Below, in pieces: positions 1 to 14,075 of a DNA stretch of 60,000 nt. The notes under the pieces were generated by a model. It was not told the origin of the DNA, made no database searches, and saw only the letters and a list, made by a program, of their open reading frames with translations. A program made the position numbers and the translations under genes. Numbering within the stretch: the stretch's first letter is position 1; each line of letters opens with the position of its first letter. Source of the DNA: Chrysomallon squamiferum (taxonomy: Eukaryota; Mollusca; Gastropoda; Neomphalida; Peltospiridae); NCBI GenBank assembly GCA_012295275.1, contig CM022673.1, positions 5,885,311 through 5,945,310 of the forward strand. Reading direction: 5' to 3'.

Positions 1-42
1 AAAATAAATATAAATTGTATCCTATTTCTTCTCCAGCATTTA

Positions 43-82
<40 letters not shown>

Positions 83-417
83 TTAATAACAACAGTAGAT
101 GTATTTGAGACAGTAGTAATAGTAGAAGACGTATAATAATAATAATAATAATAATAACAGTTGCTGTAGTAGTAGTTGTTTTTGTTGTTGAGGTAGTGTT
201 AGTGCTGCCATTTTCTCCACCATTACGTTAGTGTATTTCTGAAACAACGATAAAATAATCCCATCAACCTGGTCAGTCGATGCACGTGCATTTCGCCTCA
301 CTTGATCTCTGCAATCATCCAAACTGCATGCTCTGGAAGCTTTCCCATTGTTTATCGTAACGAAATTTCTGTGTTTTTTAAAATGAATTATCTTTTCTCA
401 CAAACAATTTTGCGACA

Positions 418-451
<34 letters not shown>

Positions 452-1476
452 TAGTGTAGGTTTGCAAATTAATTTAAATGACAAGTAACTCGTGAAAATC
501 GTTTCGCCTCTGTGTCACTTTTGTGGCTAATTCTGTTTGAAATTCATCACGTCGTCGTAGTTTCAGTTTTAAACCGCATCCCGCAGACACGTGGACGTTC
601 CAAGGAAAATTTAAATTATATTTTTCCACAGCGCCTGCGCGGGTATTTCGCGCGCTCTATCGGCACGTGGATTGGTTGACACAGAGATTAGGCTAATCCC
701 CGGCTGCAACCGCAAAGACACGTAAATAATGTATCAGTAACTGGAAAGGAAACTGTTTCTTTTAGACATGGCGGTCAGAGCAAATACCGGCGAACATACG
801 AAGAAAGGAATATTCCTGGATTAGATGTCGCGCCTTTTCGTTTATTACAAAGAACGGCAATGAATACAATCTGCTACAGCTATAATCTGCTTGACACTTC
901 AAAATTAAATTCTTGCATCTTCATCATCAGTATTATCATGATAACTAGATTAATTATTATGAGCATCGACATCATTATTATCACCGCCGTCATTGCCATT
1001 TTTAACAATCACGTGCTTATCTTGATCTTAATGATTGTAAATAATGATTAAAACAGAATTATCGTATCATCATCATTTGAATTATTTTATTAAAATGGTT
1101 TCTTCATTATAAGATTTATTTTTACAAAAATAAGCTTTTGTATTGTTAAAGTTATGGATTTGATTTTTTTTTTATTGTGAAAATAATTACATAGACGCTG
1201 TTTCGCAGATGTGTAACTAACCTTTTCGTCAGCTAACATTAAACTCTGTGTGTATTTAAAATGATAATAAGCATATAGTAGCTTATTTTGTTTAGAATCT
1301 TCACAATAACTTATTTAACTGTAATATTTTATCATGATATAACATTTTATCCTTTCCAGGATTATCGATTCAAAACAAGAGTAGCCTCCCTTCGTGCATA
1401 TTTAATAATAATAACAACAACAACAATAATAGTAATAATTATAATAATAATAACAACAATAATAATAATAATAATA

Positions 1477-1518
<42 letters not shown>

Positions 1519-1519
1519 C

Positions 1520-1553
<34 letters not shown>

Positions 1554-2584
1554 GTGCGCCCTGTCATTTATTTTCTACGATTCTTTGCTTCTCTCCATCC
1601 ATCCATTTATCAATCTTTCCTTCTGTCTATCTGTCTTTTTGTTTCTCTTTCATTTATTATTACTTATAGCGTTTATTACCTTGAAAACCATCGAACTGCC
1701 ATTGCCATCATTATCGTCATCATCATCATAACCATCATCATAATGATTATTATCGACATCGTCATTGTTGCATCTGAGTTCATAGTTGAACACATATGAA
1801 CCCTAAAAATTATGTTTAAGTCAATGAGGGATTTAATCACAACTAAAAACGATGCTGACACAGGAGTTCATCATCTTTCCTGCTTCAAGAGGGAAGTGGT
1901 GACAGAAACAGCTTGACATCATCTTACCCTCCCTTCGCTGAACACACAGACTCTCTCCCCTCTCAACAGTAAACATATTACCCCTCTAGCATTTAGCTGC
2001 AAGCCCCACCCTCGAAACCAAAGCCTTTATTCGGGGACTGCTGACCTAACGGCACTTATAACGCTAATTACAGCCAACATGGAGACTAGAACTGAAGAAC
2101 AATTAAGTGATGATAATAGAAAAAACAGGATAATGATGTTAAAATCAGCCATGTGTTTAACTATTCGAAGACGTTTGTGAGAAATGAAAATTAAGAATTT
2201 TAACGGACTCATGGAAGTTTTTCACCATTTTTTTTCTTTTTCTTCTTCCCCATACTTCTCCTCCTCTCTTTCTCTCTTCTTCTTTTTCTTCTTTTCTTCT
2301 TCTTCTTCTTCATCTTCTTCTTCTTCATCTTCTTCTTATTCTTACAGACATAAATGGACACCGTACAGATGTCCGGAAAATTAAGTTCTAACTGTTTTAT
2401 TACTCTGATTAATTTTAGTTTCTAATAGCTCTGTCTGTTCTAAACACTGGATAAACTTACACAGAATTAAGACGTCAGTTTGTCCTTTGATTGATATTTC
2501 TGAAATGAATACTTATATTTGACTCTTTACTTGAAATATGAATTCAGATTTCTATTTTAATAATCGTTATGAGCACCATAACAT
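1..2584. other. gene-free, AT-rich flank
   Basis: Contents are (AAT)n at 46-81, poly-T at 427-450, degenerate AAT/AAC triplets at 1405-1551 and a TTC-rich tract at 2225-2337. A CpG-richer island at about 530-850 and a TGCACGTGCA palindrome at 281-290 are the only non-repetitive points of note. No coding exon was recognised. Confidence 0.75.
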
Positions 2585-3012
<428 letters not shown>

Positions 3013-3305
3013 ATGTCATTCACTCTCTTTACATACATACAAATGCTCGCACACTTCAGAAACATTAAAACCCTGTCTCTGTATAAAAGACAATCCAACT
3101 TGTAATTAGTGTACAGAAAATATTAGCTCTCTAACAGCTAGCTGCCATATATTTTCTAAGTAACGAAATTTTGTGAAAAAAAAAAGAAGAGTGAAATGTT
3201 CATCTAATGACAGAGTAATCCGACATTAAAATACAAACTGAAAAGACTCCTCAACGGAAAAAAAACTAACAAACAACAAACGACCGTTGGTCATTAGGTC
3301 GATGA

Positions 3306-3323
3306 CACGTGACAAGTCACGTG
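3306..3323. promoter_or_regulatory. inverted pair of CACGTG E-boxes
   Basis: CACGTGAC at 3306 and GTCACGTG ending at 3323 form an 8-bp inverted repeat with a 2-bp centre, in a CpG-richer island (3290-3370). Each half is the form bound by USF/MITF-TFE type bHLH-Zip proteins. Confidence 0.45.
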
Positions 3324-3656
3324 CCGGGGCGCTCATGCTCCGCCCATCCTGATAAGCATCCCAGCGGGCCAGACACAAATTGTATAAATATTTCATGTTT
3401 TGACGTATGTCGAGAAATGCTTAATGTAAACGTTTTGAAGTACTCCGCTGGTGTCTCGGCTTGTCATTTCGTGTAGTTAATGGCTTTGTTAATTAAAAAT
3501 ATTGACCGCTGTTCTGATTTATGATATAAAAACTGTAAAAGGAAATTCAGCACCCTAAGTTATCTTTTTAAAGATTTATAGTTAGATATATTTTAGTGTC
3601 TGTTAGTCTGTATTTTTTATTTTTTGTTTCTCTGTCTCTTTGTTTTCTGATTTCTC

Positions 3657-3859
<203 letters not shown>

Positions 3860-6800
3860 ATCTTTCTTTCTCTGTGTATATTTAGAAAATGCTTAGAAAA
3901 TCTTCAGAAATATTCTGATAGATAAAAAGAACATACACGGAAATTATTTAATTACGAACATTTATTTATTTATTTATTGATTTAGTTAGTTAGTTAGCTT
4001 GTTAGTTAACTAGCTAGCTAGATTGTTTTTTTGGTTTTTTTAGTTTGTTGGTTAATTATTTCAAACTAAAGAAAAAGAAAAAGTTGTGAACTAATGAAGT
4101 CAAAACAGTTTTTGAAAGTAATGAAAACCTGATCAAATCTAAAGAGAAAATAGTACCAAAAAAAAAAAATAAAAATAAAAATAATAATAATAAAATAAAC
4201 AGAATGAAAGAAATAATGAATGAAACGAAAATTATAAGAATACAGTGTGAATAAATATATTTTAAGATCTCTGACCGCATATTTATATGCGTGGATCAGT
4301 ATTCTGAATATATTCACACTGCTGAAAAAATTCTGACGTTGCAAATGAATAAAATAAAATATATATAAATCTACCTACATACATAATATAAAATGAAGAA
4401 AGAGACAAATTTCATTACTTATATATGAAATGTAATCTCAGAAATAATTTTATTAATAAAAGAATTTGTTTAAACAATTTAAAAAAATATATATTTATAT
4501 ATGTATTCCAAATCCAGGTCTTTAAGTTCATCATGAACAACAACTGGTTGTGTAAACAGTTAGTATGTTAGTTGTTTGACAACGTGTTTGTTGACAGAAC
4601 AGACTGACTTGACTTTGAACAGAATACAGTTCTTAACGAACACGACTGATTCGATTTGGCGCACCTTTGTTCATTCATCCTACACCTGTCGAAGTAGACA
4701 TTAACAGGTGACACAATACCTTCACAAAAAAAAAAAAAAAAAAAAAGAAATTCTGTCCAATTTCTCGACAACATAATCACACATCGTTGTCCGATGCATA
4801 AACTGATACAGTTTGTGTTAGTCAACTGTAACTTTTATTATGCTGAAATTTTGTTTTCTCCAGTCATGTTTTTAATTCAGACGATACTTTTTAATGATCC
4901 CCTTTTTTTTAAGATCAAATCCAGTAGATCTGCCCTTTGGGTCAAACGCGGTTCATAATCACCTCACCAGAAGGTTCGAGTCTGTAGTCAAATTACAGAC
5001 GAACGTGCGCGACTGTTAGCGCGTGCCTCACACAATACGCGACTCACCGACTGAAGAGCTCCAACAACGGTGGCCGAAAGAAATTGCACAGGTAGACGAT
5101 CCGGTTTGATAATGTTGTGCAAATATTTTAAACAGCAGTCATTTTGTTTAGAAATGCTTTCAGAGAAGAGAGAGAGAGAGAGGGAGAGAGAAAAAAGTAA
5201 TCTGAAGTATAGTGCTTTGTAAGGTCTTATCCTTTGTTGTTTCATTGGACACGTCGTCTGAAAAGGTTTGTTCTAGCCCTTGGCTTCGAGCAACGCGAGT
5301 CCACTTCTGAGAGTTCGACGTTCTTCAGTGACGTTCGCGTTTGTCCTGCAGTGCAGTCCAGACTCGCTCGAGTAGCGGGCGTATTAAACGTGCATTAATT
5401 GCAGGTTCGTGACAGACCGGGTATTGAAATAACGAGTAACAGAAGAAACAGTTTCAAATGTTGTAACTTTGATTTTCTGACCTTTACTTCCAACACATGT
5501 TAAAAGTGAATTAGCCTGACTGTTGCGAGATTGCGAGATCATTGTTTCATTTATCGGGAACTGAGATTAGAAAGTCAAGGCAGAGGATGTTATTAGAAAG
5601 AGCCGATGACAGACGTACATACAGACAGATATCATACAGTCATGGGGTCGGATAATTATAAAATGGTCACCGGTCAAATGACCATTGTATCATTTACTCT
5701 GTCAGTAATAACATTCATCATCAATCACTCGATCAGTCAGTCGGTCAACAGTTTATTCATTTATTCATTCACCCTTTCATTTATTCATTCAATCTTTCAT
5801 TCATTCAGTCAGTCAGCCAGCCAAATTATTTATCCATTGTTTTTATTCATTCGTTCAGTAAATCAGATGTGTCATTCAGGCAGTCAGTAACCTTTTAATT
5901 TAGTAAGTTAGTCATTCAGGTAATTTTTTATTCGAGAGGTAATTTCACTAACATCGGAGTATACTATTTGTCGTTTTGTTGACTGAACGGGTCAAATTTC
6001 TGAGTTTAATGTAGTTCATTCATGACTCGTTATATGCACGTGTACTTATATATATATATATATATTCTATAACTACCAAATCAGATTTTCTTTGTATAAT
6101 GCAGTTTTTATAAATAATACAAAAACGCACATTATAAAAAAAGTATCAGTCACTAAGATTATAAAGTCCTCCTATCTGCTCACAAGAAATCAACTTAGCA
6201 ACACAGCTGAAACTTCTTTTCATGTAATATCCATTTATAATTTATAAAACTCTCTAAATGAAATATTTTTAAAATACATTCTTCAAAGCAAATTTACTCA
6301 TATTTCTGCCCTAGTCTTCGCTGCATCTACTTAATGTAAAATCGCATTAGTTTGATTTCTTTATCTTTTTTTATAGTTAAATTCTAACAATATTAATTTA
6401 TGGGGTACTTTTTAGACGCCTAAATTATAACAATATTAATTTAAAATGGCATTTCTTTACCTCTGTAGAGCTAAAAGCTAACAATATTAATTTATGTGCT
6501 TGTACAAGCATCTTCCTGCGGTGAAGCAAACATCGTTTTGCTTACAGACTTGATAATTGGCTTCATTTGCTTTGTGAAAACCACCGTGTCTTATTTACGG
6601 CAGTTCGGTATATTTGCGAGGTCAAATATAATTGCGATTGTTCTAAGATTTTGATGGGAATATGGTGAATGGAGGAAGAGGTCGAAAGTGGGTGACACCT
6701 GAAAGAAAACAACGAATTTGACGGAAATGCATAGGTTTGGGTTTTGGGGTTTTTTTCTAAAGGACACGGACAAGGTAAATATGTTTGAAAGAAGATGATT

Positions 6801-7958
6801 TCTTTTATATGATAATAACCCGGCTTCTGGTTTAAGACTTTTGTCTCAGAATCGCTATCAGACTGAAAAGTTGAATACTACTGTATGAAAAAAAAAAAAA
6901 AATACATTTGATGGTAATGGTGTTCTTAGATTGTTTGAGGTTTTGGGGATAGCTTCTTATTGTTGTCTTCAGTGTCTATTATATAGGATTAGTTTCAATT
7001 TACGTTTTAATTTAAATACATCTCTCTATCTTTTATATGAAAGACCTTCTCACTGTATTTTATTATTTGTCAATTTTTCTAATGTCTTATATTCTTTTTA
7101 GTTCCTTCTGTTTCTTTGTATTTCTCTTAGTTGTTTTTATTTAGTTATTTATTTTTACCTAACTCTCATTATATATATCTGTTCTCTCTGTCTACTAACC
7201 ACTTACTTACAAATCTTTTTGTCTATCTATCTATCTATCTATCTACTTATTTAATTCTTCGGTCTGTCTGACGGTCATTTATTTATTCTCTGGCTATTTT
7301 GAAATCAATCAATTTATCTATTTCTATACATTTCTAATTTTATTCGTATAAAATCAAACAATCAATGAATTTATCAATATCATTCTCTTTATCTATTGCT
7401 GTATCTATCTATCTCATTCTTTCTCTTTTATTCTCTTTTATTTATTTCTCTCATTCTGTCTTTAAATTTGTCTCGTTTACTCTCTCTTTTCTCTTACACA
7501 TACACACTGTCTATCCTTCGTCATTTTGTCTTTGTCTCAAACACACACATACGGACACCGCTCTCTCTTCTTCTGAGTAAATTTCTCTGTATTGGACATA
7601 CTAAAAGATTCAACAATACGTGTTTAACCTATGTGTTGGTGCAGAATTAACTTACAGACAAACAGACGCACGGTTTCTTTGTGTCCTTACCGTCCTAACA
7701 CACCTGTTTGTGTCTGTATGTAATACAATCAATACAGCTTGTTTGGATTTCATGTTCCGACTCATAGATTCATCAATTCGTCAAATATTTACACACGTTC
7801 TTCTGAAAGTACCAAACGAATCGGCACAGTTGTCCGTCTTTCAGCCTCTCCTTTTTCTTTCTTTCTTTCTTTTTGTTCTACACATGTATTAACAGACGTA
7901 TGTATCCTTGACGTTGGGATATGGACATATTCTGAAAAGATTTTAAACGAATGAAATT
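3860..7958. other. no recognisable gene
   Basis: Mostly AT-rich unique DNA. CpG-richer patches are at about 4960-5060 and 5260-5420. Degenerate TTCA/GTCA repeats lie at 5700-5900 and pyrimidine-rich DNA at 7020-7600. The SOX/homeodomain-like triplicate is annotated separately. Confidence 0.7.
6385..6494. promoter_or_regulatory. three identical 16-bp SOX/homeodomain-like motifs
   Basis: TAACAATATTAATTTA occurs exactly at 6385-6400, 6428-6443 and 6479-6494, with starts 43 and 51 bp apart and unrelated DNA between. AACAAT is a SOX core and ATTAATTT contains a homeodomain TAAT core. Three perfect copies without a tandem-repeat background point to a regulatory element or the remains of a repeat. 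The motifs are seen; binding is inferred. Confidence 0.5.
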
Positions 7959-7959
7959 G

Positions 7960-8026
<67 letters not shown>

Positions 8027-8030
8027 GTTA

Positions 8031-8112
<82 letters not shown>

Positions 8113-8178
8113 TGTTGCTGCTGTTGCTGCTGCTGTTGTTGTTGTTGTTTTTGTTATTGTTGTTGTGAGTGTTACTAC
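7959..8178. repeat. (ATT)n array grading into TGC/TGT triplets
   Basis: About 150 bp of nearly pure (ATT)n, with a short TTG interruption near 8026, degrades into GTT/GCT triplets to about 8178. Confidence 0.97.
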
Positions 8179-8503
8179 TACTACAGCTACTACTGTTAAC
8201 ATTTCTATAACTGCTATTATTTATATATTTATTTTATTGTTTGTTTATGTTTTAATCCGAGTACGGAAGGTTTACAGGTCTCCCATTAAATTATACCGTA
8301 ATTCTCCCGATGATCTAAAGAGGCATAATATATAAATATGTCCCTAACCTCTGCGTCAATCCAGTTTCTAATGTAACTGATTTATTAATAAATATCATTC
8401 TGTATTCATGATGTATAAAATTAATTTATTTGTTTATTTAACGAAAATTGTTGACTTAAATAATCTTTGTAACAGAAACGATAATATGCGCCTAAATATC
8501 AAT

Positions 8504-8504
<1 letters not shown>

Positions 8505-8591
<87 letters not shown>

Positions 8592-8614
8592 CCTCCCTCC
8601 CTCCCTCTCTCTCG
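8505..8614. repeat. (CT)n with (CCCT)n tail
   Basis: About 83 bp of CT is followed by CTCC/CCTC tetranucleotides and a final CTCTCT. Confidence 0.97.
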
Positions 8615-10385
8615 CGACTTTCAACCCACCAACTAAACGTTCTACTCTTACTAGGACTATCAGTGAACAGAAATGAAATGAAGTCATAGTTACGAAACTG
8701 GCGAGCCCATTGACGCTAGACGTCTTTGAGAAGTGACGTGTTCTGTAAACACCGACACATGGCTCTGTCTCACGGTTTGCTCCCCTTTTTCACGTCAATC
8801 GATATCCTGTGCCACTAGACGCCGCCATCTTGTTATTGGTCCGATTTTTCACGTCTCGTCAAGTCATAACTCTCATTGTGGCCCGATTATTTCGCATTCA
8901 TTGGCCACGTGCATGATGAGAGCATGAATTTAAGATGGAGCATTTTGTCCGTCTTTTCAGCGGTTTTTTTTTTTTTTTTTTTTTTCTATTATTTGTTTCT
9001 TGGTCTTGTGCCCATTTTTTTGTTCTTCTATTATTTTTTCGTTCATCTTCCATTTTTTTTTTTCATTCTTCATTATTTCAACTTTTATTTCTGTCTGTTT
9101 TCTCTTCATTTTTTGTTCTTGTTTTTCCGTCTTTTTATTTTTTTTTTTCATTTTTCTGTCATTTTGAACCTTCGTTTTTTTTTTTATTACATTATTATTA
9201 TTTTATTATTTTATTATGATTTTCTTATTTTTACTTTTTTTATCTTTTTGATTTTTCTTTTCATTCTGAACCTTCATTTTTTTAGTTTTCTATATTTTTA
9301 CATTTTCTTTAATTGATGGAGATATAATTATTATTATTATTATTATTTTATTATTTAGTTCTTTATTTTATTTTTTTTTTTATTTTTTAGTTCTTTTTGA
9401 TTTTTATTATTTTCTTTATTATATATTTTTTTAATTTTTTAATTTTTATTATTTTTATTATTATTATTTTTTGTTCTTGTTGTTTCGAAATAATACAAGA
9501 AAAAAAAACCGATACTTTCTCGATTATTGTTAATAGCTAATGAACAATTTACAAAATTCGTAAAAATGGCTAAATTTTACAACAAATTGTGTCGATTATT
9601 TTTATTTTTTTACCTCCAATAGTTATTTAAAATAGTTAAAAAGGCGCATTGTATTTAAATTACTTTTAACAGTCAAATGCATGCCTAGTTTTTGACTGAT
9701 TCGTTACTTTATTATTTTTTTTTTTTTTTTTTCTGTTTTTTTTTTTTTTTTTTAGATCGTTGAATAGCTATTGGAGAGATCTTATCAGTTTTTCTGTTAA
9801 TAGAACAATTTCACTCGCACGTGCGAAAAATAATACCAAATGATTTTAAGTATAGCAAATTAAAAAAAAAAAAAAAGAGTTAAAATCATGACCATTTTAT
9901 TTTTTAAAATAACAAATTAAGAAATTAAAATTTTTTAAAAATTGAAAATCCCCCATTACAAAGTACGATCAAGCCTTTTCCTATGGTTAAAATGCTGATA
10001 CGGTTTTCTGTACAATTTGTCAAATAATAAAAAAAGCGTTCTTGGTTATTAAATACGGATAATAGTGAAAATATAAAAGGTATTCAGTCCCCCTGAATTG
10101 TTAAAAAAAGATGATTATCTCCCCATGCCTCTCGTTTCGACGCTTGAACGGTAGAAGATATATGTAAAATCAGACAGTTAGGTCGATGCGGTATTTGAAT
10201 TTACTGAGACGAGACTTTCGCTCGTTTTGCTCCATGTACAATTATTTCAGTTTTGAAAATGAAGAATAATTAATAAAATTAAAAATTATTTTAAAAAAAA
10301 AAAAAAAAGAAGAAATATGAAAAGAAAAATAAACATTTATGACATAAAAATTTACAGGGATGCATAATACATATTTGACGAATTT
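8615..10385. other. island then T-rich DNA, no gene recognised
   Basis: 8690-8930 is CpG-richer, with CACGTC/CACGTG sites and a YY1-type CGCCATCTTG at 8823-8832 beside an inverted CCAAT. 8961-9475 is T-rich filler. 9730-9770 and 9858-9878 are homopolymer runs. 10114-10126 has a TTATCTCCCCATG motif. Confidence 0.7.
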
Positions 10386-10386
10386 A

Positions 10387-10441
<55 letters not shown>

Positions 10442-10685
10442 GCGATAAAAGAACTCTGATATCCTCTCCTTTTTTTTTTTTTTTTTTTTTTTTTTATAAC
10501 AGTAATAACAACTATATATATATATTAATAAAACATTGATATTTATTATAATTTCAAATTAATAAAACTAATGTACTTTAGGACATACATGTACACATGC
10601 TGATATATTCTGACAAAGTCACAAGACATTAAAAAATAGGAACTCGTGAAAACCTACACATGATAGCACAAACCCACAGATGCGT

Positions 10686-10802
10686 ACATACACAAACACG
10701 CACACACACACAAACACGCACAAACACGCATACACACACAAACACGCACAAACACGCATACACACACAAACACGCACACACACGCATACACATACAAACA
10801 AG
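10686..10802. repeat. CA-rich minisatellite
   Basis: Units of ACACACAAACACGCA and AAACACGCATACACA alternate in a higher-order period of roughly 38 bp. The recurring CACGCA gives long ORFs on both strands that are repeat artefacts. Confidence 0.85.
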
Positions 10803-10974
10803 CAGACCCATTCATAAACAAAGTATTCACTATCTTTTTATCAATACAATATTTCTTTAATTGTCTGAGTTACCGCAAACGAAATTATTTCTAAACCAAG
10901 GAAAATGTATAACTGGAGAAAGTAAACAAAACGTTTGTTTTTTCCCCAAGATTTACCATTAAATTCATGAACAT

Positions 10975-10978
<4 letters not shown>

Positions 10979-11063
<85 letters not shown>
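10979..11063. repeat. (AG)n tract
   Basis: About 85 bp of uninterrupted AG. Its flanks do not match the (GA)n-linked element at 13.9 and 34.8 kb. Confidence 0.97.
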
Positions 11064-11066
<3 letters not shown>

Positions 11067-11171
11067 GATTTAAAGTCAAGAAATATCTTAATTAAAAACA
11101 GTTAAAACATTTCTTAGAAAAACCACATCTAATCTAACCACAAATAAATAATCCCTAATCCGAGAACAACA

Positions 11172-11331
11172 GCAGCAATAATAATAATAATTAGTAACCA
11201 TAATAACAATACTAATTCTAATACTAATACTAATAATCACCATAGTAACAACAACAACAACAACAACAACAACAATAATAATAATAGTAACCATTGAAAC
11301 AACAACAACAACAACAACAACAATAATAATC
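11172..11331. repeat. degenerate AAT/AAC/TAC triplet array
   Basis: Imperfect triplets of the ANN type run for about 160 bp, with clean (AAC)n stretches at about 11248-11271 and 11296-11320. Confidence 0.9.
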
Positions 11332-11550
11332 CTCTAACTGGTAATGTGAAAATTCACACAATCAAATACTTGCCAGCTATGATGGATCACACTAACATTT
11401 AGTATTTTCCAAGTTTCCACACCTTCCATCTTAATCCGATTTCATTTTAATTTTTTAAATATATACATTTTCTGCCTGAACGAATTTCTAAGATATATCA
11501 TGTTAAGAATGACACTCGAAAATCTCAGATTACGTACAACATACTAGCAG

Positions 11551-11586
<36 letters not shown>

Positions 11587-12691
11587 AACAAAATATCTTT
11601 CACCTGGTCGATGATCCATCATAATGGTTTCATAACCTGATCGTAAACCGCTAAACAGAAGGACATATCATAATGCCATTATTGTGCTAGACTCCCGAGT
11701 TCCCTGGGGGCATTCAGCCAATTGTGAGTATATATATCTGAAAATCTCGGTCGTGAAATATTTCATTGAGTAATGGCAACAAACGCAACACTTGATTTTC
11801 AAAGCGGTCTTGGGGGTTACGACAAAAATCAATTGGTCTAAAACAAACATCAAAAAAAAAAAAAAAAAAAAAAAAAAACGACAAAAGAAAAAAAAGAAAT
11901 TATATTTTAAAAAATAAAAACCATCTTAACACCCCGTGGGGCAATGGAACAACAAAAAATAATAATAAAAAAAAAGAGCCAGGATACTTGGGCCAGGCTT
12001 TTTATACGGAACCGGACTTGTAAAGGAAAGCTCTTTTCAGTCGACGCGATCGGGCGTGGTTAAAAAAAAAAAAAAAAAAATCATTCCGGATACATTGTTC
12101 AGTTTTTTTTTTTTAGATTTTTTTTTAATTTTTATTTCGTTTCATTTCACACCTCTTATGTTCTTCAAGAAGTCCATGTTTGAAATATCAAGTGCATCAT
12201 TTTTTTCCTCGACGTCTTGAAAAAACTGATTTCCGTCGCTTCGGACGCGTGAAAAGAAATAATCTGCCGCGCCGTGACAGTCGTTTTGTTAGGTCAACGT
12301 GCACGTGTCGTCGCGAATGAAAGCCACGTCGGCGACGATGCTTGGTACGTAATCGTCTCAAGAGATGCCGTCGTTGTCGGTTAAACAATTGTTCACTTTC
12401 CAGTAATTGCTGATGACGCGAACTGTCGTTCGTCATTTGATGTAGTTTTTTTGTTGCAGAGGAAAAACGGCGAGAAGAGATGGTGTTGTAATGAACAGCG
12501 GTTAGAGTGATACGAGTAATTAGGTGAGAAAAGTTGCAATAAAAAGTGATCCCAACCATTCACACACAATTAATTAAAAAAAATAATAATAATAAAAGAT
12601 GGTAATCATTTTTCTTCTTCTTTCTCTTTATTTTTCTGTATACCCTCGAGATGCGTGTATCGGTCGGCTGGTCTTTCTTTCTTTCTTTTCA

Positions 12692-12695
<4 letters not shown>
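11332..12695. other. AT-rich DNA with a CpG-rich island
   Basis: Homopolymer runs at 11553-11582 and 11853-11878 flank unremarkable sequence. 12180-12480 is CpG-rich and holds a 120-codon Arg-rich minus-strand ORF of doubtful reality (see findings). Confidence 0.65.
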
Positions 12696-12776
<81 letters not shown>

Positions 12777-12800
12777 CCTCCTCCCTCCCTCCCTCCCTCC

Positions 12801-12832
<32 letters not shown>

Positions 12833-12865
12833 CTATCTATATACATACATACATACATATATACG
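12696..12865. repeat. (CT)n, (CTCC)n, (TATC)n, (ATAC)n compound tract
   Basis: Four simple motifs follow one another with sharp borders, (CT)n being the longest at about 75 bp. Confidence 0.97.
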
Positions 12866-13437
12866 TTCATCTTTATCTACCTGTAATAATAGCAGTAGTA
12901 TTAATAATAATTAAAAGTAGTAGTAATAATACTAACTGCAAAATTGTAGTACTAGTAGTCATAGGGACAGTTGAACTTATTACAGAAATAGTAGTTGTTG
13001 CAGTAGCATTCAAAAAATAAAATTGTACAAACATGTGAGCATTGTGAATTGCATAATTCTGCCACTGTATGCATCCGCTGGGTCTTGCTCTTTTCCAGTC
13101 CGTAATATGTCCAGAATAAATCTTCGTAAGTCTACTCACACGTAACGTTTACCGTACGTTCATTGCAAATTACGAATGTTTGGTCTCGCATTCGTCCTTT
13201 CCAGAACATCTGTCTTGAATATCGAGGCCAGCAGGTTAAAAATGGACTAATTAGCAGAGTTGCGCACCCTTAATTACATGTATTATTACACCCTAACCTT
13301 CTTTCTCTCTGCATCCTGTTTAACGAGACTATGTATATTCCCTTTTTTTTTAGCAGGACCGCAGAAAATCTATTCAGGCACGGGCAAAAACAACCAAAAA
13401 AAACAAATAATAAATTCTGAAACACCATTATAAATTT

Positions 13438-13472
<35 letters not shown>

Positions 13473-13887
13473 CATATTTAAAAAACTCCATTATGGCTAT
13501 TTTTTAAAGTATAAAGTTCGCAGATATTTTAATTAGGTTCACGCTGGGACTCGCCCTGTGTTCAGTGATTTAACAGTTGCGACTGTATGTGAAGGTCTCA
13601 CTGCATTAGGGAAAGTCAATAAATACATATTGAAATTTAAACCTCGTTGTTAAAAGAAAAACGTCGCTGCATTGTTTACATTCTTCATGCTGAAGAGTCT
13701 ATGTAGCACGAGGTTTAATGCACCCGGGCTAATAGACGATATAAGAAGCTTGAGAGAGGCTTTGTGAATATAGTTTGGACTCGGAGATTTAGAGGTTTTT
13801 TGTTTCCAGGTTTCATCTAGACATTAATATTAACTGAAGTATAAATTTAATAACCCACCTAAAATTTAAAGCAAATATGTGGGGTTA

Positions 13888-13888
13888 T

Positions 13889-13983
<95 letters not shown>

Positions 13984-14075
13984 TAGTTTGTGTGCTGGTA
14001 AACTCTAAATCAGCATATAATACATTTTTATATAATCACTCCATCCCTAATATACATATTTACGATATTTCCATG
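13888..14075. repeat. (GA)n-linked repeat element, copy 1
   Basis: A (GA)n tract (13890-13981) is followed by about 95 bp that matches the sequence after the (GA)n tract at 34758-34867, including 22 identical bases at 14029-14050 (core ATCACTCCATCCCTAA). Sharing of both the microsatellite and its flank suggests a mobile or dispersed element carrying its own microsatellite. Confidence 0.75.

Noticed and set aside
4930-4985. tRNA-like GGTTCGAGTCT (B-box) with a possible A-box upstream
   Set aside because: The T-stem does not pair and the A-box is poor, so it is not a tRNA gene; chance or a very decayed remnant.
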